Shown in pieces: positions 35,067 through 43,829 of a stretch of DNA of 64,000 nt. The position numbers and the translations under genes were made by a program. The notes below the pieces were generated by a model that was given only the letters and a program-made list of their open reading frames with translations, ran no database searches and was not told the DNA's origin. This DNA is from Microbacterium sp. (GTDB lineage: Bacteria > Actinomycetota > Actinomycetes > Actinomycetales > Microbacteriaceae). The first letter of the stretch is position 1. Each line of letters starts with the position of its first letter. The stretch is from contig PNMM01000002.1 of assembly GCA_013823625.1 (NCBI GenBank), positions 641,061 through 705,060 of the forward strand. Reading direction: 5' to 3'.

Positions 35067-35461
35067 CCACAGCACTTCATCACAACAAAGACGTCGTCGC
35101 CCGCGGCGGTGTCTTGCTCACAGAACTTGACTCGATCTGCACGTCGTTTCTCTACGCGGTTCTCGTCACCGACGATGGATTCGAGGTGGCGAGTGTTTCT
35201 GGGTCAGACCACGAGCGCTTGGCGAGCATGGTGAGCTCGTTGCAGGCGCTCGCCGAGGGCGTGGCCGAAGAACTCAAGATCGGCACGTCAGAGTACGTCG
35301 TGCTCGCGACCGAAGACGGCCACGTCATTCAATTGCGTATTCCTCGCCAGCAGCTCGTCTTGTCGGCCGTCTTCAACAAGTCAGAGACTCTCGGCAAAGT
35401 CTTGTCTGCCTCGAAGAGCACTGCGGAGCAAATCGCTGTGATGGTAGAGACCAGCAAGTAG
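35063..35461 (+). CDS. Roadblock/LC7-domain protein
   Basis: 132-aa protein, mostly one roadblock domain (FLYAVLVTDDGFEVASVSG ... LASMVSSLQALAEGVAEELKIG), resembling MglB/CvnB. It overlaps the GTPase gene by 4 bp, so the two are probably made in balanced amounts; likely GTPase-activating or scaffold partner. Confidence 0.78.
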   Translation: MTTALHHNKDVVARGGVLLTELDSICTSFLYAVLVTDDGFEVASVSGSDHERLASMVSSLQALAEGVAEELKIGTSEYVVLATEDGHVIQLRIPRQQLVLSAVFNKSETLGKVLSASKSTAEQIAVMVETSK

Positions 35462-35488
35462 GTCTCTCCTCCCGCGACAGCGGGACTA

Positions 35489-35884
35489 ATGTTGGGCCAA
35501 CTCGAACACGTGGGAAAGGTTGTCGTGGCAAACGTAGACGAAACCCTCAGCGCTTTGACCGACCTCGCCGGCTCGAAGTGGGTCGCCCTTGTCGACAGCC
35601 AATCGGGCATGATTTTGGGTCAGCGCGGTAGCGCGGCAGAGATCGAGATCACGGCCGCCGGCAACACCGAAGTGATGCGCGCCAACCGAACGATGATCAC
35701 GTCGCTCGGCATGAGCGACTCGATCGAAGACATCATCATCACCCTCACGGGCCAGTACCACATCATGCGACCCATCGCCGCAGACCCCTCAATCTTCTTG
35801 TACCTCGTACTGAATCGGGCCAAGTCAAACTTGGCGCTCGCGCGCCAGAAGATCGTCAGCTCGGGCGATTCGCTCACGATTTAG
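35489..35884 (+). CDS. Roadblock/LC7-domain protein, paralogue of the 33091 gene
   Basis: 131 aa. SGMILGQRGSAAEIEITAAG and SIEDIIITLTGQYHIMRPI align block by block with the C-terminal domain of the 33091 product, indicating duplication within the cluster. The N-terminal start is uncertain: ATG 35489 has a weak site, and a later GTG at about 35525 is possible. Confidence 0.75.
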   Translation: MLGQLEHVGKVVVANVDETLSALTDLAGSKWVALVDSQSGMILGQRGSAAEIEITAAGNTEVMRANRTMITSLGMSDSIEDIIITLTGQYHIMRPIAADPSIFLYLVLNRAKSNLALARQKIVSSGDSLTI

Positions 35885-35906
35885 CTTCCGGCTTTCTGCG
35901 CCCACT

Positions 35907-35935
35907 TTGCGCGACCGTTCGCGAGCCCGTACCAT
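35907..35935 (+). promoter_or_regulatory. rpmB operon promoter
   Basis: TTGCGC (35907-35912) and TACCAT (35930-35935) with a 17-bp spacer, giving a leader of roughly 125 nt before rpmB. No Zur-like AT-rich palindrome is visible in this 184-bp gap. Confidence 0.5.
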
Positions 35936-36068
35936 GGGGAGGTTGCGAGTTCTTCGCACACGTATGCCCTTAGCCGAGTTCACGCTCGGAGAAGAGCGTG
36001 CCGACAAGTGATCTTGGGCAGAGCATCCATCACGGAAGCCCTGCGGTAACCAGAACAGGAGTACACCC

Positions 36069-36305
36069 ATGGCAGCAACCTGCCAGGTGACCGGAGCCGT
36101 TCCCGGCTTTGGACACAACATTTCGCACTCACACCGTCGTACCAAGCGTCGGTTTGACCCGAACATCCAGAAGAAGACGTACTTCGTGCCGTCGCTTCGC
36201 CGCAATGTCACGCTGACTCTGTCGGCCAAGGGCATCAAGACGATCGATGCCCGTGGCATCGAGGCTGTCGTGAAAGACCTGCTCGCTCGTGGGGAGAAGA
36301 TCTAG
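36069..36305 (+). CDS. rpmB: 50S ribosomal protein L28 (zinc-independent form)
   Basis: 78-aa L28: [21 protein letters not shown] and [14 protein letters not shown] match the C-minus (non-zinc) paralogue of actinobacteria, because the CxxC pairs are missing. Overlaps rpmG by one base. ACAGGAG ribosome-binding site. Confidence 0.95.
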   Translation: MAATCQVTGAVPGFGHNISHSHRRTKRRFDPNIQKKTYFVPSLRRNVTLTLSAKGIKTIDARGIEAVVKDLLARGEKI

Positions 36306-36472
36306 TGGCCAAGCAGCAAGATGTTCGTCCGATCATCAAACTCAAGTCGACCGCCGGTACCGGGTACACCTACGTGACCCGCAAGAACCGTCGCAACGAC
36401 CCTGACCGCCTCGTGCTTAAGAAGTACGACCCGGTTATCCGCAAGCACGTCGAATTCCGCGAGGAGCGCTAA
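36305..36472 (+). CDS. rpmG: 50S ribosomal protein L33 (zinc-independent form)
   Basis: A 55-codon gene below the ORF-track limit. The GTG at 36305 shares its G with the rpmB stop. The translation starts [20 protein letters not shown] and contains [16 protein letters not shown], the L33 core, with no CxxC zinc motif. Three bases separate it from rpsN. Confidence 0.95.
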   Translation: MAKQQDVRPIIKLKSTAGTGYTYVTRKNRRNDPDRLVLKKYDPVIRKHVEFREER

Positions 36473-36475
36473 GTC

Positions 36476-36781
36476 ATGGCGAAGAAGAGCAAGATCGCGC
36501 GCAATGAGCAGCGCAAGGTTGTCGTCGAGCGGTACGCCGCAAAGCGTCTCGAACTGAAGAAGGCGCTCGTTGACCCCAACGGCACCGACGAGTCGCGCGA
36601 GGCCGCGCGTAAGGGACTGCAGAAGCTCCCCCGCAACGCCTCGCCCGTGCGCGTGCGTTCGCGTGACGCCGTCGACGGCCGCCCCCGCGGTGTGCTGACG
36701 AAGTTCGGCATCTCGCGTGTACGGTTCCGCGACATGGCGCACCGTGGCGAGCTGCCCGGCATCACCAAGTCGAGCTGGTAA
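36476..36781 (+). CDS. rpsN: 30S ribosomal protein S14 (zinc-independent, long form)
   Basis: 101-aa S14 starting [14 protein letters not shown] and ending LPGITKSSW. The length and the absence of CxxC identify the C-minus form. Last of the rpmB-rpmG-rpsN cluster, followed by a hairpin terminator. Confidence 0.96.
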   Translation: MAKKSKIARNEQRKVVVERYAAKRLELKKALVDPNGTDESREAARKGLQKLPRNASPVRVRSRDAVDGRPRGVLTKFGISRVRFRDMAHRGELPGITKSSW

Positions 36782-36802
36782 CACTCAGCACGTCAGTCTC
36801 TC

Positions 36803-36839
36803 GAGGAGGGGGCATTCCGGTCAGGGATGCCCCCTCCTC
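36803..36839 (+). terminator. Terminator after rpsN
   Basis: GAGGAGGGGGCAT (36803-36815) pairs perfectly with ATGCCCCCTCCTC (36827-36839) across an 11-nt loop, 22 bp after the rpsN stop. Confidence 0.8.
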
Positions 36840-36983
36840 CTCTGTGCGCAGGTATTCACCACTTGCGGCGCACCGGGCTGACTTGCCCGGAAACACGCGG
36901 AAGTGCTGGTACCGTCGAGGCGGCTCGCGGTCAGAACGTGACCACGAACCGTCCCACCAACGTTGAGGTCCGAGGAGGACACC

Positions 36984-37256
36984 ATGAACCGTTCCGAGCT
37001 TGTCGCGGCGATCGCCGCTGAGTCGGGCCTGAGCCAGGCTGATGTGAACCGCGCTGTCGACGCCCTTTTCTCGGTCGTCTCCGGCGCCGTCAAGAGCGGC
37101 ACGAAGGTTGCTATCCCGGGCTGGATCTCGTTCGAGCGCACGCACCGCGAGGCGCGCACGGGCCGCAACCCGCAGACGGGCGCCGCCATCCAGATCGCCG
37201 CGTCGTACGGCATCAAGGTCAGCGCCGGCACCAAGCTCAAGGCTGCTGCCAAGTAA
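36984..37256 (+). CDS. hup: HU-family DNA-binding protein
   Basis: 90-aa nucleoid protein, MNRSELVAAIAAESGLSQADVNR, with the arm region HREARTGRNPQTGAAIQI. The start is at 36984 after GAGGAGGAC; the ORF track adds seven upstream residues. Lacks the long basic tail of mycobacterial HupB. Followed by a strong hairpin. Confidence 0.95.
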   Translation: MNRSELVAAIAAESGLSQADVNRAVDALFSVVSGAVKSGTKVAIPGWISFERTHREARTGRNPQTGAAIQIAASYGIKVSAGTKLKAAAK

Positions 37257-37274
37257 GTTCGCATCACACAGCAC

Positions 37275-37320
37275 CACGCACGATGGGCGGCTCCCCTCAG
37301 GGAGCCGCCCATCGTGCGTG
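37275..37320 (+). terminator. Terminator after hup
   Basis: Perfect 20-bp stem: CACGCACGATGGGCGGCTCC (37275-37294) with its complement at 37301-37320 around a 6-nt loop, 18 bp beyond the hup stop. One of the strongest hairpins in the window. Confidence 0.88.
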
Positions 37321-37382
37321 TGGGCGCCGATGATGCCCGCGCTACCGAGCGCCCACACAGCGGTGTCGCCTAGCCTGGAGCG

Positions 37383-39389
37383 GTGACTGCTCTTGCCCCG
37401 CGCGTGCGCACGACACCCCTGCCCTGGGGCGCCGTGGGTGTGGCCGCCCTCGTGTCGGGCTCTCTCGTTGCGCTGCTCGTCGGGCTCGTGTTCGGCGGGG
37501 GCGCCGATGCTGCTCTCATTTCTGATCCCGGTGCCGCCGTTCGGTACGGGCTTCCGATAGCCAAGCTCGCGGCCACCCTGGGCGCCGCGGGCGCGATTGG
37601 TGGCCTGCTGCTGGCGTTGCTCGCACTCTCGCCCGAGCATCCCGAACACGGTCGTGCCCTTGACGTGGCCGCAGCGTCGGCCGCGGTCTGGACAGTGGCC
37701 TCGGCGGCAACGGCGTTCTTCACTTTTCTTGCTGCCTACCTCGAGCCCGTCACGGTCGATGAGCGCTTCGGCAGGCTCATCGCGGCATTCTTGACGACGT
37801 CTGAGCTCGGTCAAGCATGGCTCGCCACCATCGTCATGGCCGCCGTGGTGACGGTGTTGTGCTTTGCGATTCGAAACCCTTCTCTGTTGGCGATCGTCGC
37901 GCTTCTCGCCGCCGCGGCGTTGTGGCCCGTCGCGCAGACCGGGCACTCGGGTGGTACCGCCGATCACGACGCGGCCGTCACCGCGGTGTATCTGCACAGC
38001 GTCTTTGCGGCGGTGTGGGTGGGCGGCCTGCTCACGATCGTGCTGACACGGAGAGCCCTGGCCGATCGACTGCCCATTGTGCTCGCTCGCTACTCGACGA
38101 TTGCCCTCGTGGCCTTCATCGTGGTTGCCCTTTCGGGACTCGTGAGTGCGCAGTTGCGCATGGGAGGCCTCGAGGCGCTCGCGACGCCCTATGGGCTCAT
38201 CGTTGCCGCCAAAGTGGTCTCGCTCATCGGGTTGGGCGCCTTTGGCGCGGCGTATCGGCGAAGACTTATCGCTCGGCTTGAGCGCGAGGTGCGTCCGCGC
38301 TCAACGTTCTGGCTCATCGTGACGGCAGAGCTCGCCCTCATGGGCGTTGCGTCAGGACTCGCAACGGCGCTTGCTCGCACTCCGACCCCCGTGCCGCAGA
38401 TCCCCGTTGACCTCTTGGCCAATCCGACGCCGGCCGAAATTCTCACGGGCGCACCACTGCCCCCCGCGTTCGAGGTGTGGCGCCTCGCCACCGAATGGGA
38501 CCTCAATCTGCTGTGGGCACTGCTCGCGGGCTTTGGGGCTTTCTTCTACCTCGCCGGCGTCATGCGAATGCACCGCCGGGGTGATCAGTGGCCCATTCAC
38601 CGCACCATTCTGTGGACCCTCGGCATGGTGCTGCTCGTCATTGTGACGAGCAGCGGAATCGCTGTGTACGAGCGCTACTTGTTCAGCATCCACATGCTCG
38701 GCCACATGGTGCTGAGCATGGGTATTCCGGTGATGCTCGTGCTCGGGGCGCCCGTGACGCTCGCGGCACGGGCCATCCACGCCCGCAAAGACGGCTCTCG
38801 TGGCCCGCGAGAGTGGATTCTGATGATCGTGCACTCGCGCTTCGCGGCGATTGTGGGCCACCCCATCGTGGCGTCGGTGGTCTTCGCCGTGTCGCTCTTG
38901 GTGTTCTACTACTCACCACTCTTCTCGTGGGCCGTGAGTGATCACCTCGGCCACCAGTGGATGGTGCTGCACTTTTTGCTGAGCGGCTATCTGTTCGTGA
39001 ACGCCCTCATTGGCGTCGACCCCGCGCCCTACCGGCCGCCGTATCCCATTCGGCTCATCATCCTGCTCGCGACGATGGCGTTCCACGCCTTCTTCGGGCT
39101 CTCCCTCATCACGGGCACGGGAATGCTGCTTCCCGAGTGGTTCGGGGCGATGGGCCGCGAATGGGGCCAGCCCCCTCTGCAAGACCAGCAGACGGCGGGC
39201 GGCATCGCCTGGAGCGTGGGAGAGATTCCCACCCTCGTGCTCGCGATGCTCGTCGTGTGGAGCTGGAGTCGTGCTGATCGCCGCGAGACCAAACGTCTCG
39301 ACCGCCGGGCCGACCGCGACGGCGACGCTGACCTCGAGGCGTGGAACGCGATGCTCGCCGATCGTGCGCGCCAGACTGCGCAGCGTTAG
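37383..39389 (+). CDS. CopD-CtaG fusion: copper-handling membrane protein
   Basis: 668-aa polytopic protein. The N-terminal half is CopD-like (GHSGGTADHDAAVTAVYLHSVFAAVWVGGL), while the C-terminal half is a cytochrome c oxidase assembly CtaG domain (FSIHMLGHMVLSMGIPVMLVLGAP, HHLG-type His motifs, PLQDQQTAGG). Such fusions are common in actinobacteria and are thought to deliver copper to the oxidase. GTG 37383 lies six bases after TAGCCT, so it is probably leaderless. Ends converge with the next gene. Confidence 0.88.
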   Translation: MTALAPRVRTTPLPWGAVGVAALVSGSLVALLVGLVFGGGADAALISDPGAAVRYGLPIAKLAATLGAAGAIGGLLLALLALSPEHPEHGRALDVAAASAAVWTVASAATAFFTFLAAYLEPVTVDERFGRLIAAFLTTSELGQAWLATIVMAAVVTVLCFAIRNPSLLAIVALLAAAALWPVAQTGHSGGTADHDAAVTAVYLHSVFAAVWVGGLLTIVLTRRALADRLPIVLARYSTIALVAFIVVALSGLVSAQLRMGGLEALATPYGLIVAAKVVSLIGLGAFGAAYRRRLIARLEREVRPRSTFWLIVTAELALMGVASGLATALARTPTPVPQIPVDLLANPTPAEILTGAPLPPAFEVWRLATEWDLNLLWALLAGFGAFFYLAGVMRMHRRGDQWPIHRTILWTLGMVLLVIVTSSGIAVYERYLFSIHMLGHMVLSMGIPVMLVLGAPVTLAARAIHARKDGSRGPREWILMIVHSRFAAIVGHPIVASVVFAVSLLVFYYSPLFSWAVSDHLGHQWMVLHFLLSGYLFVNALIGVDPAPYRPPYPIRLIILLATMAFHAFFGLSLITGTGMLLPEWFGAMGREWGQPPLQDQQTAGGIAWSVGEIPTLVLAMLVVWSWSRADRRETKRLDRRADRDGDADLEAWNAMLADRARQTAQR

Positions 39390-40339
39390 CCCCCGGCCGA
39401 AGACAGTCGAATCTCGGGCTGACGGTCGGTGATGGTGACCTCACCGCGAACGACGAACCCCATGAGCTCGTCGCGTGTCGACACCGTGCCGTCGAAGAGC
39501 TTTTGCACGTCGACGACCAGTTGTACCGAGCCTTCCGCGCGCAGCTTCCACGCACCGGGGCGTTCTGCGGGCTCGATCGTCACCGTGTCGAGGGTGTCGA
39601 GACGCCACTCTGGTTCGCCGACCACGCGGTCGCTGATGGTCACGCCAAACGGGCAGCCGGTGGGTTGCAACACCGCTTGCTCGGCGCACTCGGTGAGGAG
39701 GCGCTCAACCTCGGCTTGCACCGCGCGCTGAAGGCGCTCAGATGGTTCGACGGCAAGAGTGATGACCGAGTCCGAAACCTCGGCGCCGACGCGCAGGGTG
39801 CGAGGCTCCGCCACGAGCAAGGGCTCGTCGAGGCGCACACCCACGCGCGAGGGCACGAAGACACTCACGGTCACGGGGAGTCCGGCGGCGTCTGCGACGA
39901 ACGATCGTGTGGTGACCGCGACAACATCGTGCCGGTCGGCGGCGACCTCGAGCGTCGCAACCGGGGGCTCAACGAACGCCCACGCCGGAATGACTCCGAG
40001 CGTTGGCGGCGCGGGTTCGAGGGTGAAGGTCACCTGCACGGCATCCGTGTCGCTGCCATATTCAGCCGTAACGGCGACGGTGCCGTCGGGCGAATCGGTG
40101 CTGCTGATGACGCGGCGGATGCTCGGCGCGCCTTCATCGCCGAGAGGCATCGCGGTCGGCGGCTCGAGGCCGGCGAGTGTTGCGGCCGTGACGAGGTCGT
40201 CGCGTGCAAGTGCATCGAGGTAGCGCTGCACGTGTGCCGCGGGCGTTGCGGCGGTGGCGACGAGCACCGCATAGGCGAGGGCACCGATGCCGAGGAGGGC
40301 CGCGACGGCTCCTCCCCCGATGCGAGCTGCCCTGGTCAT
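39386..40339 (-). CDS. Exported or membrane-anchored protein of unknown function
   Basis: 317 aa with a single N-terminal hydrophobic segment (VAALLGIGALAYAVLVATAA) followed by a region resembling small alpha+beta NTF2-like domains (AAHVQRYLDALARDDLVTAATLAGLE) and beta-rich sequence. No catalytic motif recognised. Convergent overlap with the CopD-CtaG gene. Confidence 0.65.
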   Translation of the reverse strand: MTRAARIGGGAVAALLGIGALAYAVLVATAATPAAHVQRYLDALARDDLVTAATLAGLEPPTAMPLGDEGAPSIRRVISSTDSPDGTVAVTAEYGSDTDAVQVTFTLEPAPPTLGVIPAWAFVEPPVATLEVAADRHDVVAVTTRSFVADAAGLPVTVSVFVPSRVGVRLDEPLLVAEPRTLRVGAEVSDSVITLAVEPSERLQRAVQAEVERLLTECAEQAVLQPTGCPFGVTISDRVVGEPEWRLDTLDTVTIEPAERPGAWKLRAEGSVQLVVDVQKLFDGTVSTRDELMGFVVRGEVTITDRQPEIRLSSAGG

Positions 40340-40463
40340 GACGTCAGCCTACGCAGGGGCCGCCGCAACGCCGCGAGCTGTGGCACAGTGGCGCTCGCTC
40401 GCGGTTACAGTGGGGTGCCGACGCTCGATCGACGAGGGCGGCGGCCGTGCGAAAGAGAGGGTC

Positions 40464-41804
40464 ATGGCAGTGCGCGATGACCGAGCCCCCGGTGGCCAGA
40501 CCCTGAGTTCTGAGCAGACGGCCGTTCTCGAGCTCATTGAGTCGACGCGAGAGCACGTGTTTGTCACGGGCCGCGCCGGAACCGGCAAGTCGACGCTGCT
40601 CGAAGCCTTTATCGCGTCGACCGAGCGGTCGGTCGTGGTGTGTGCTCCCACCGGTGTCGCGGCCTTGAATGTCGGTGGCCAAACCATCCACTCGCTCTTT
40701 CGGCTCCCCATCGGGCTCATTGCCGACCACGAGTTCGACGACTCGGTCGAACTGCGCAAGCTCCTCGCGTCGATCGACACGGTCGTCATCGACGAAGTGT
40801 CGATGGTGAGCGCTGACCTCATGGATGCCATCGACCGCCGCTTGCGCCAAGCGCGAGCGCGTCGTCACGAACCGTTCGGCGGCGTTCAAGTGGTGCTCTT
40901 TGGTGACCCCTACCAACTTGCTCCCGTGCCCGGTCGCGACGAAGGCGAGCGTGCCTACTACGCCGATCACTATCGCTCGATGTGGTTCTTCGACGCCGCG
41001 GTGTGGCGCGAGGCCGACTTGCGCATCGTTGAGTTGCAGACCATTCACCGTCAGCACGACGCCGACTTTCGCGCCATGTTGACCGCGGTGCGCCACGGCA
41101 CGGTGACGCCTGAGATTGGGTGGGCGCTCAACGAGGCAGGGGCCCGACCGGCGCCCGATGAGGGAGTGCTGACGCTGGCAACGACCAACGCCACGGTCAC
41201 GCGCATCAACATGGATGCCCTGCGCAAACTCCCCGGCGACCCCAAGACTGCTCGCGCCGACATCGCGGGAGAGTTCGGGCCCAAGGGCGGCTACCCCGCC
41301 GACGAAGACCTGCAACTCAAGGTCGGAGCGCAAGTGATGTTCTTGCGCAATGACACCGGCGGCGACGGCCACCCTCGCTGGGTGAATGGCAGCCTCGGCA
41401 CCGTCGAACGCATTGGTCGCACGGTGTTCGTCGAGGTCGACGGTGAGAGCCACGAGGTCGTGCCGGCCACGTGGGAGAAGTACAAATACACCTACTCGGC
41501 CGCGACCAAAAGGGTTTCGAAAGACGTCGTCGCTGAGTTCACCCAGTTTCCGTTGCGGCTGGCGTGGGCGGTCACCATTCACAAGTCGCAAGGGTCGACC
41601 TACGACCGCGCCATCGTCGATCTGGGCCCGCGGGCTTTCGCGCCAGGCCAGACCTACGTGGCGCTGAGTCGCATCCGCTCGCTCGACGGTCTGCATCTTG
41701 TGCGTCCGCTGCGTCCGAGCGACATCATCGTCGACGATGACGTGCGTCGGTTTATGGCCGAGGCCGAGCCGGCCATTGGGCGCGCGATCACCGAGCCCCA
41801 ATAG
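40464..41804 (+). CDS. Pif1/RecD-like SF1 DNA helicase
   Basis: 446-aa SF1B helicase with the Walker A TGRAGTGKSTLLEAF, APTGVAALNVGGQTIHS, the Walker B VVIDEVSMVSADLMD, the Q motif VVLFGDPYQLAPV, TIHRQ, and the UvrD_C_2-type C-terminal AVTIHKSQGSTYD and YVALSRI. Start ATG 40464 after GAGAGG; the ORF track adds 59 spurious residues. Likely a stand-alone Pif1-type helicase in replication-fork or repair work. Confidence 0.88.
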   Translation: MAVRDDRAPGGQTLSSEQTAVLELIESTREHVFVTGRAGTGKSTLLEAFIASTERSVVVCAPTGVAALNVGGQTIHSLFRLPIGLIADHEFDDSVELRKLLASIDTVVIDEVSMVSADLMDAIDRRLRQARARRHEPFGGVQVVLFGDPYQLAPVPGRDEGERAYYADHYRSMWFFDAAVWREADLRIVELQTIHRQHDADFRAMLTAVRHGTVTPEIGWALNEAGARPAPDEGVLTLATTNATVTRINMDALRKLPGDPKTARADIAGEFGPKGGYPADEDLQLKVGAQVMFLRNDTGGDGHPRWVNGSLGTVERIGRTVFVEVDGESHEVVPATWEKYKYTYSAATKRVSKDVVAEFTQFPLRLAWAVTIHKSQGSTYDRAIVDLGPRAFAPGQTYVALSRIRSLDGLHLVRPLRPSDIIVDDDVRRFMAEAEPAIGRAITEPQ

Positions 41805-41813
41805 GCTGACGGC

Positions 41814-43439
41814 ATGACCACTCGCCGTTGGTGGCATCTCGACCCAGGCGGGGTGCTTGTCGGGCTCGCACTTGTGGCCCTGTCGCTGACGCCATCGTTG
41901 CTTCCTCGTCCAGCGATTCTGCAGGGTGCCCTCACCGCGGTCGCCTTCGGGCTGGGTTACGCGATCGGCGCACTGCTGTGGTGGGTCATCCGCTCGGCTG
42001 TGCAGTGGCGTCCGACTCCTCGAACCCGCCGCGTTTTCTGGTGGGGGATGCTCGCTCTCGCCATTGCGATCATCGTGGTGGTCGGCACTGCAGCGGTGGG
42101 CTGGCAAAACGAGGTGCGCGCTCTCGTCGGTGTTGAGCCCATCGACGCCGTCGCTGCAGGTACGTTCCTTGCCAGCGCGGTCGTCGTGTCGGGCCTCTTG
42201 TTGGTGATCGGGCGTGGTGTGCGTCGGCTTGCTGCGCACCTGCTTCGGCTCGTCGGGCCGGCGATCGCCGGTCTGGGCGTTGTTTCGGTGGTCACGGCGG
42301 CGATCGTGCTGGTCGGGCTCGCCGTCATGGTCACGATCGACAGTGTGTATGCCGCGCGCAATGGCCAGCCTGACGCGGCGCTTCGCGAGCCCGACAGCGC
42401 TACGCGGTCGGCCGGCGAGCTCTCTGCCGTTGAGTGGCAGGGGCTCGGACGCCACGGAGCCGCCTTTGTTGCCGGCGGCCCGCGAGCCGAAGAGATCACG
42501 GCACTGACCGGCATCGATGCCATCGAGCCGATCCGTGTCTATGTCGGTATCGGAAATGCCGATTCGGTCTCTGAGCGAGCCGCGCTCGCCGTTGCTGAGT
42601 TGCGGCGCACGGGGGCCTTTGATCGAGAGCTTCTCGTGGTGGCAACCACCACAGGTTCAGGGTGGCTCGAAGAACAGGCGGTCGATGCCGTCGAGTACCT
42701 GCACGCGGGTGACATGGCGATCGTCGCCCTTCAATACGCCTACACACCCAGTTGGGTCTCGTTTCTGTTCGACCCCGACGCGCCCGTCGCGGCGGCTCAG
42801 GCGACATTCGACGCTGTGTACGCCGAGTGGCTGAGCATGCCATCCACCGATCGACCACGGCTTGTCACCTACGGGCTCAGCCTGGGCGCCCATGGAGCGC
42901 AGTCAGTGTTTGAGAGCCTTGACGATGTTCGTGCGCGCACCGATGGCGCGCTCTTCGTTGGCAGCCCCGCGAGCTCGAGTCTCTGGCAAACCCTCCAGGC
43001 AACTCGCGATGAGGGCTCGCCCGCGTGGCAGCCCGTGCTTGATGAGGGCGAGCGGGTGCGATGGATGTCGCAGCCGGGTGACACCGACCGTCTTCCGGGG
43101 CCGTGGACCGAGCCTCGCGTGCTGTATCTGCAGCACGCGACTGACCCGATCACGTGGCTCAGCACAGACCTGTTGTGGTCTTCTCCTGAGTGGCTCGAGC
43201 CAGAACAACGCGGCCCGGATGTCAGCCCGTCGATGCGATGGATTCCGGTGGTAACGGGCCTTCAGGTCACGATCGACATGCTCATGGGGACGACGCCACC
43301 CGCCCGACACGGGCATAACTTTGGCGACGTGATGGTGGACGGTTGGCGAGCGGTTACGGGCGATGCCGGACTCTCACCCGAGGCACTCGACGCCGTACGT
43401 GCCGAGATCGAAGGTTACGCCATCACCGACGACGACTAA
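41814..43439 (+). CDS. Membrane-bound alpha/beta-hydrolase-family protein (Abhydrolase_9-like)
   Basis: 541 aa: four N-terminal membrane spans (about residues 10-175) followed by a hydrolase-like domain with the nucleophile elbow GLSLGAHGAQS. The N-terminal membrane block plus this elbow matches the actinobacterial Abhydrolase_9 family, function unknown. ATG 41814 lies six bases after TAGGCT, whose TAG is also the helicase stop. Confidence 0.78.
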   Translation: MTTRRWWHLDPGGVLVGLALVALSLTPSLLPRPAILQGALTAVAFGLGYAIGALLWWVIRSAVQWRPTPRTRRVFWWGMLALAIAIIVVVGTAAVGWQNEVRALVGVEPIDAVAAGTFLASAVVVSGLLLVIGRGVRRLAAHLLRLVGPAIAGLGVVSVVTAAIVLVGLAVMVTIDSVYAARNGQPDAALREPDSATRSAGELSAVEWQGLGRHGAAFVAGGPRAEEITALTGIDAIEPIRVYVGIGNADSVSERAALAVAELRRTGAFDRELLVVATTTGSGWLEEQAVDAVEYLHAGDMAIVALQYAYTPSWVSFLFDPDAPVAAAQATFDAVYAEWLSMPSTDRPRLVTYGLSLGAHGAQSVFESLDDVRARTDGALFVGSPASSSLWQTLQATRDEGSPAWQPVLDEGERVRWMSQPGDTDRLPGPWTEPRVLYLQHATDPITWLSTDLLWSSPEWLEPEQRGPDVSPSMRWIPVVTGLQVTIDMLMGTTPPARHGHNFGDVMVDGWRAVTGDAGLSPEALDAVRAEIEGYAITDDD

Positions 43440-43447
43440 AGGCGGCG

Positions 43448-43774
43448 GCGTCTGCGCGGTGAGCGAAGCGCGGCGACCGCGCTCGGCGCGCGGAGCGCGC
43501 TGCGCCGCAGGGGCGGCGGCGCAGCCAGAAGTCGACACCGAGGGGATGACGGGAATCGAACCCCGCAGACGCGTCAGCGTCTGCGCCTCGAGCGAAGCGC
43601 GGCGACCGCGCTCGGCGCGCGGAGCGCGCTGCGCCGCAGGAGCGGCGGCGCAGCCAGAAATCAACACAGAGGGGATGACGGGAATCGAACCCCGCAGACG
43701 CGGCAGCGTCTGCGCGTCGAGCGTGAGCCGGTGAGGTTTGGGCGGGCCAGAGGGGATGACGGGAATCGAACCCG
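43448..43774 (-). repeat. 129-bp tandem repeats each carrying a tRNA-Gly 3' fragment
   Basis: This fills the 311-bp gap before the tRNA. Two near-identical 129-bp units (43448-43576, 43577-43705) contain a GC-rich palindromic stretch and, at 43542-43564 and 43671-43693, a 23-bp copy of the tRNA-Gly 3' end (T arm plus acceptor strand). A third, truncated unit runs into the genuine tRNA. The ORF at 43363-43734 reading through this is not a gene. Confidence 0.85.
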
Positions 43775-43821
43775 CGCTATCAGCTTGGGAAGCTGAAGTT
43801 CTGCCATTGAACTACATCCCC
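43751..43821 (-). tRNA. tRNA-Gly (anticodon CCC)
   Basis: On the minus strand: 5' acceptor GGGGATG pairs with CATCCCC; D arm GTTC-AATGGCA-GAAC; anticodon stem TCAGC-loop TTCCCAA-GCTGA with CCC in positions 34-36; T arm CGGG-TTCGATT-CCCG. 71 nt including the discriminator; no encoded CCA. It is the functional copy after island insertion: its 5' half and upstream promoter come from the island. Confidence 0.95.
43780..43821. repeat. attL core: 42-bp direct repeat inside tRNA-Gly
   Basis: The 42 bp from TCAGCTTGGGAAGCTGAAG to the tRNA 5' end are repeated exactly at 59599-59640. They cover the anticodon arm, D arm and 5' acceptor strand, and mark the crossover region used by the tyrosine integrase. 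Confidence 0.92.
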
Positions 43822-43829
43822 GAAGGGCC

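Noticed and set aside
40344-42455. 703-aa minus-strand ORF
   Set aside because: Antisense to the helicase and membrane hydrolase genes; low-complexity Arg/His/Asp composition and no motifs, a frame shadow of high-GC coding DNA.
43448-43705. CRISPR array
   Set aside because: Only two to three units of 129 bp with no short repeat/unique spacer alternation and no cas genes.
43363-43734. 123-aa ORF with repeated EARRPRSARGARC blocks
   Set aside because: It is a reading frame through the 129-bp repeats and tRNA 3' fragments; the MTGIEP words are a known artefact of tRNA DNA.
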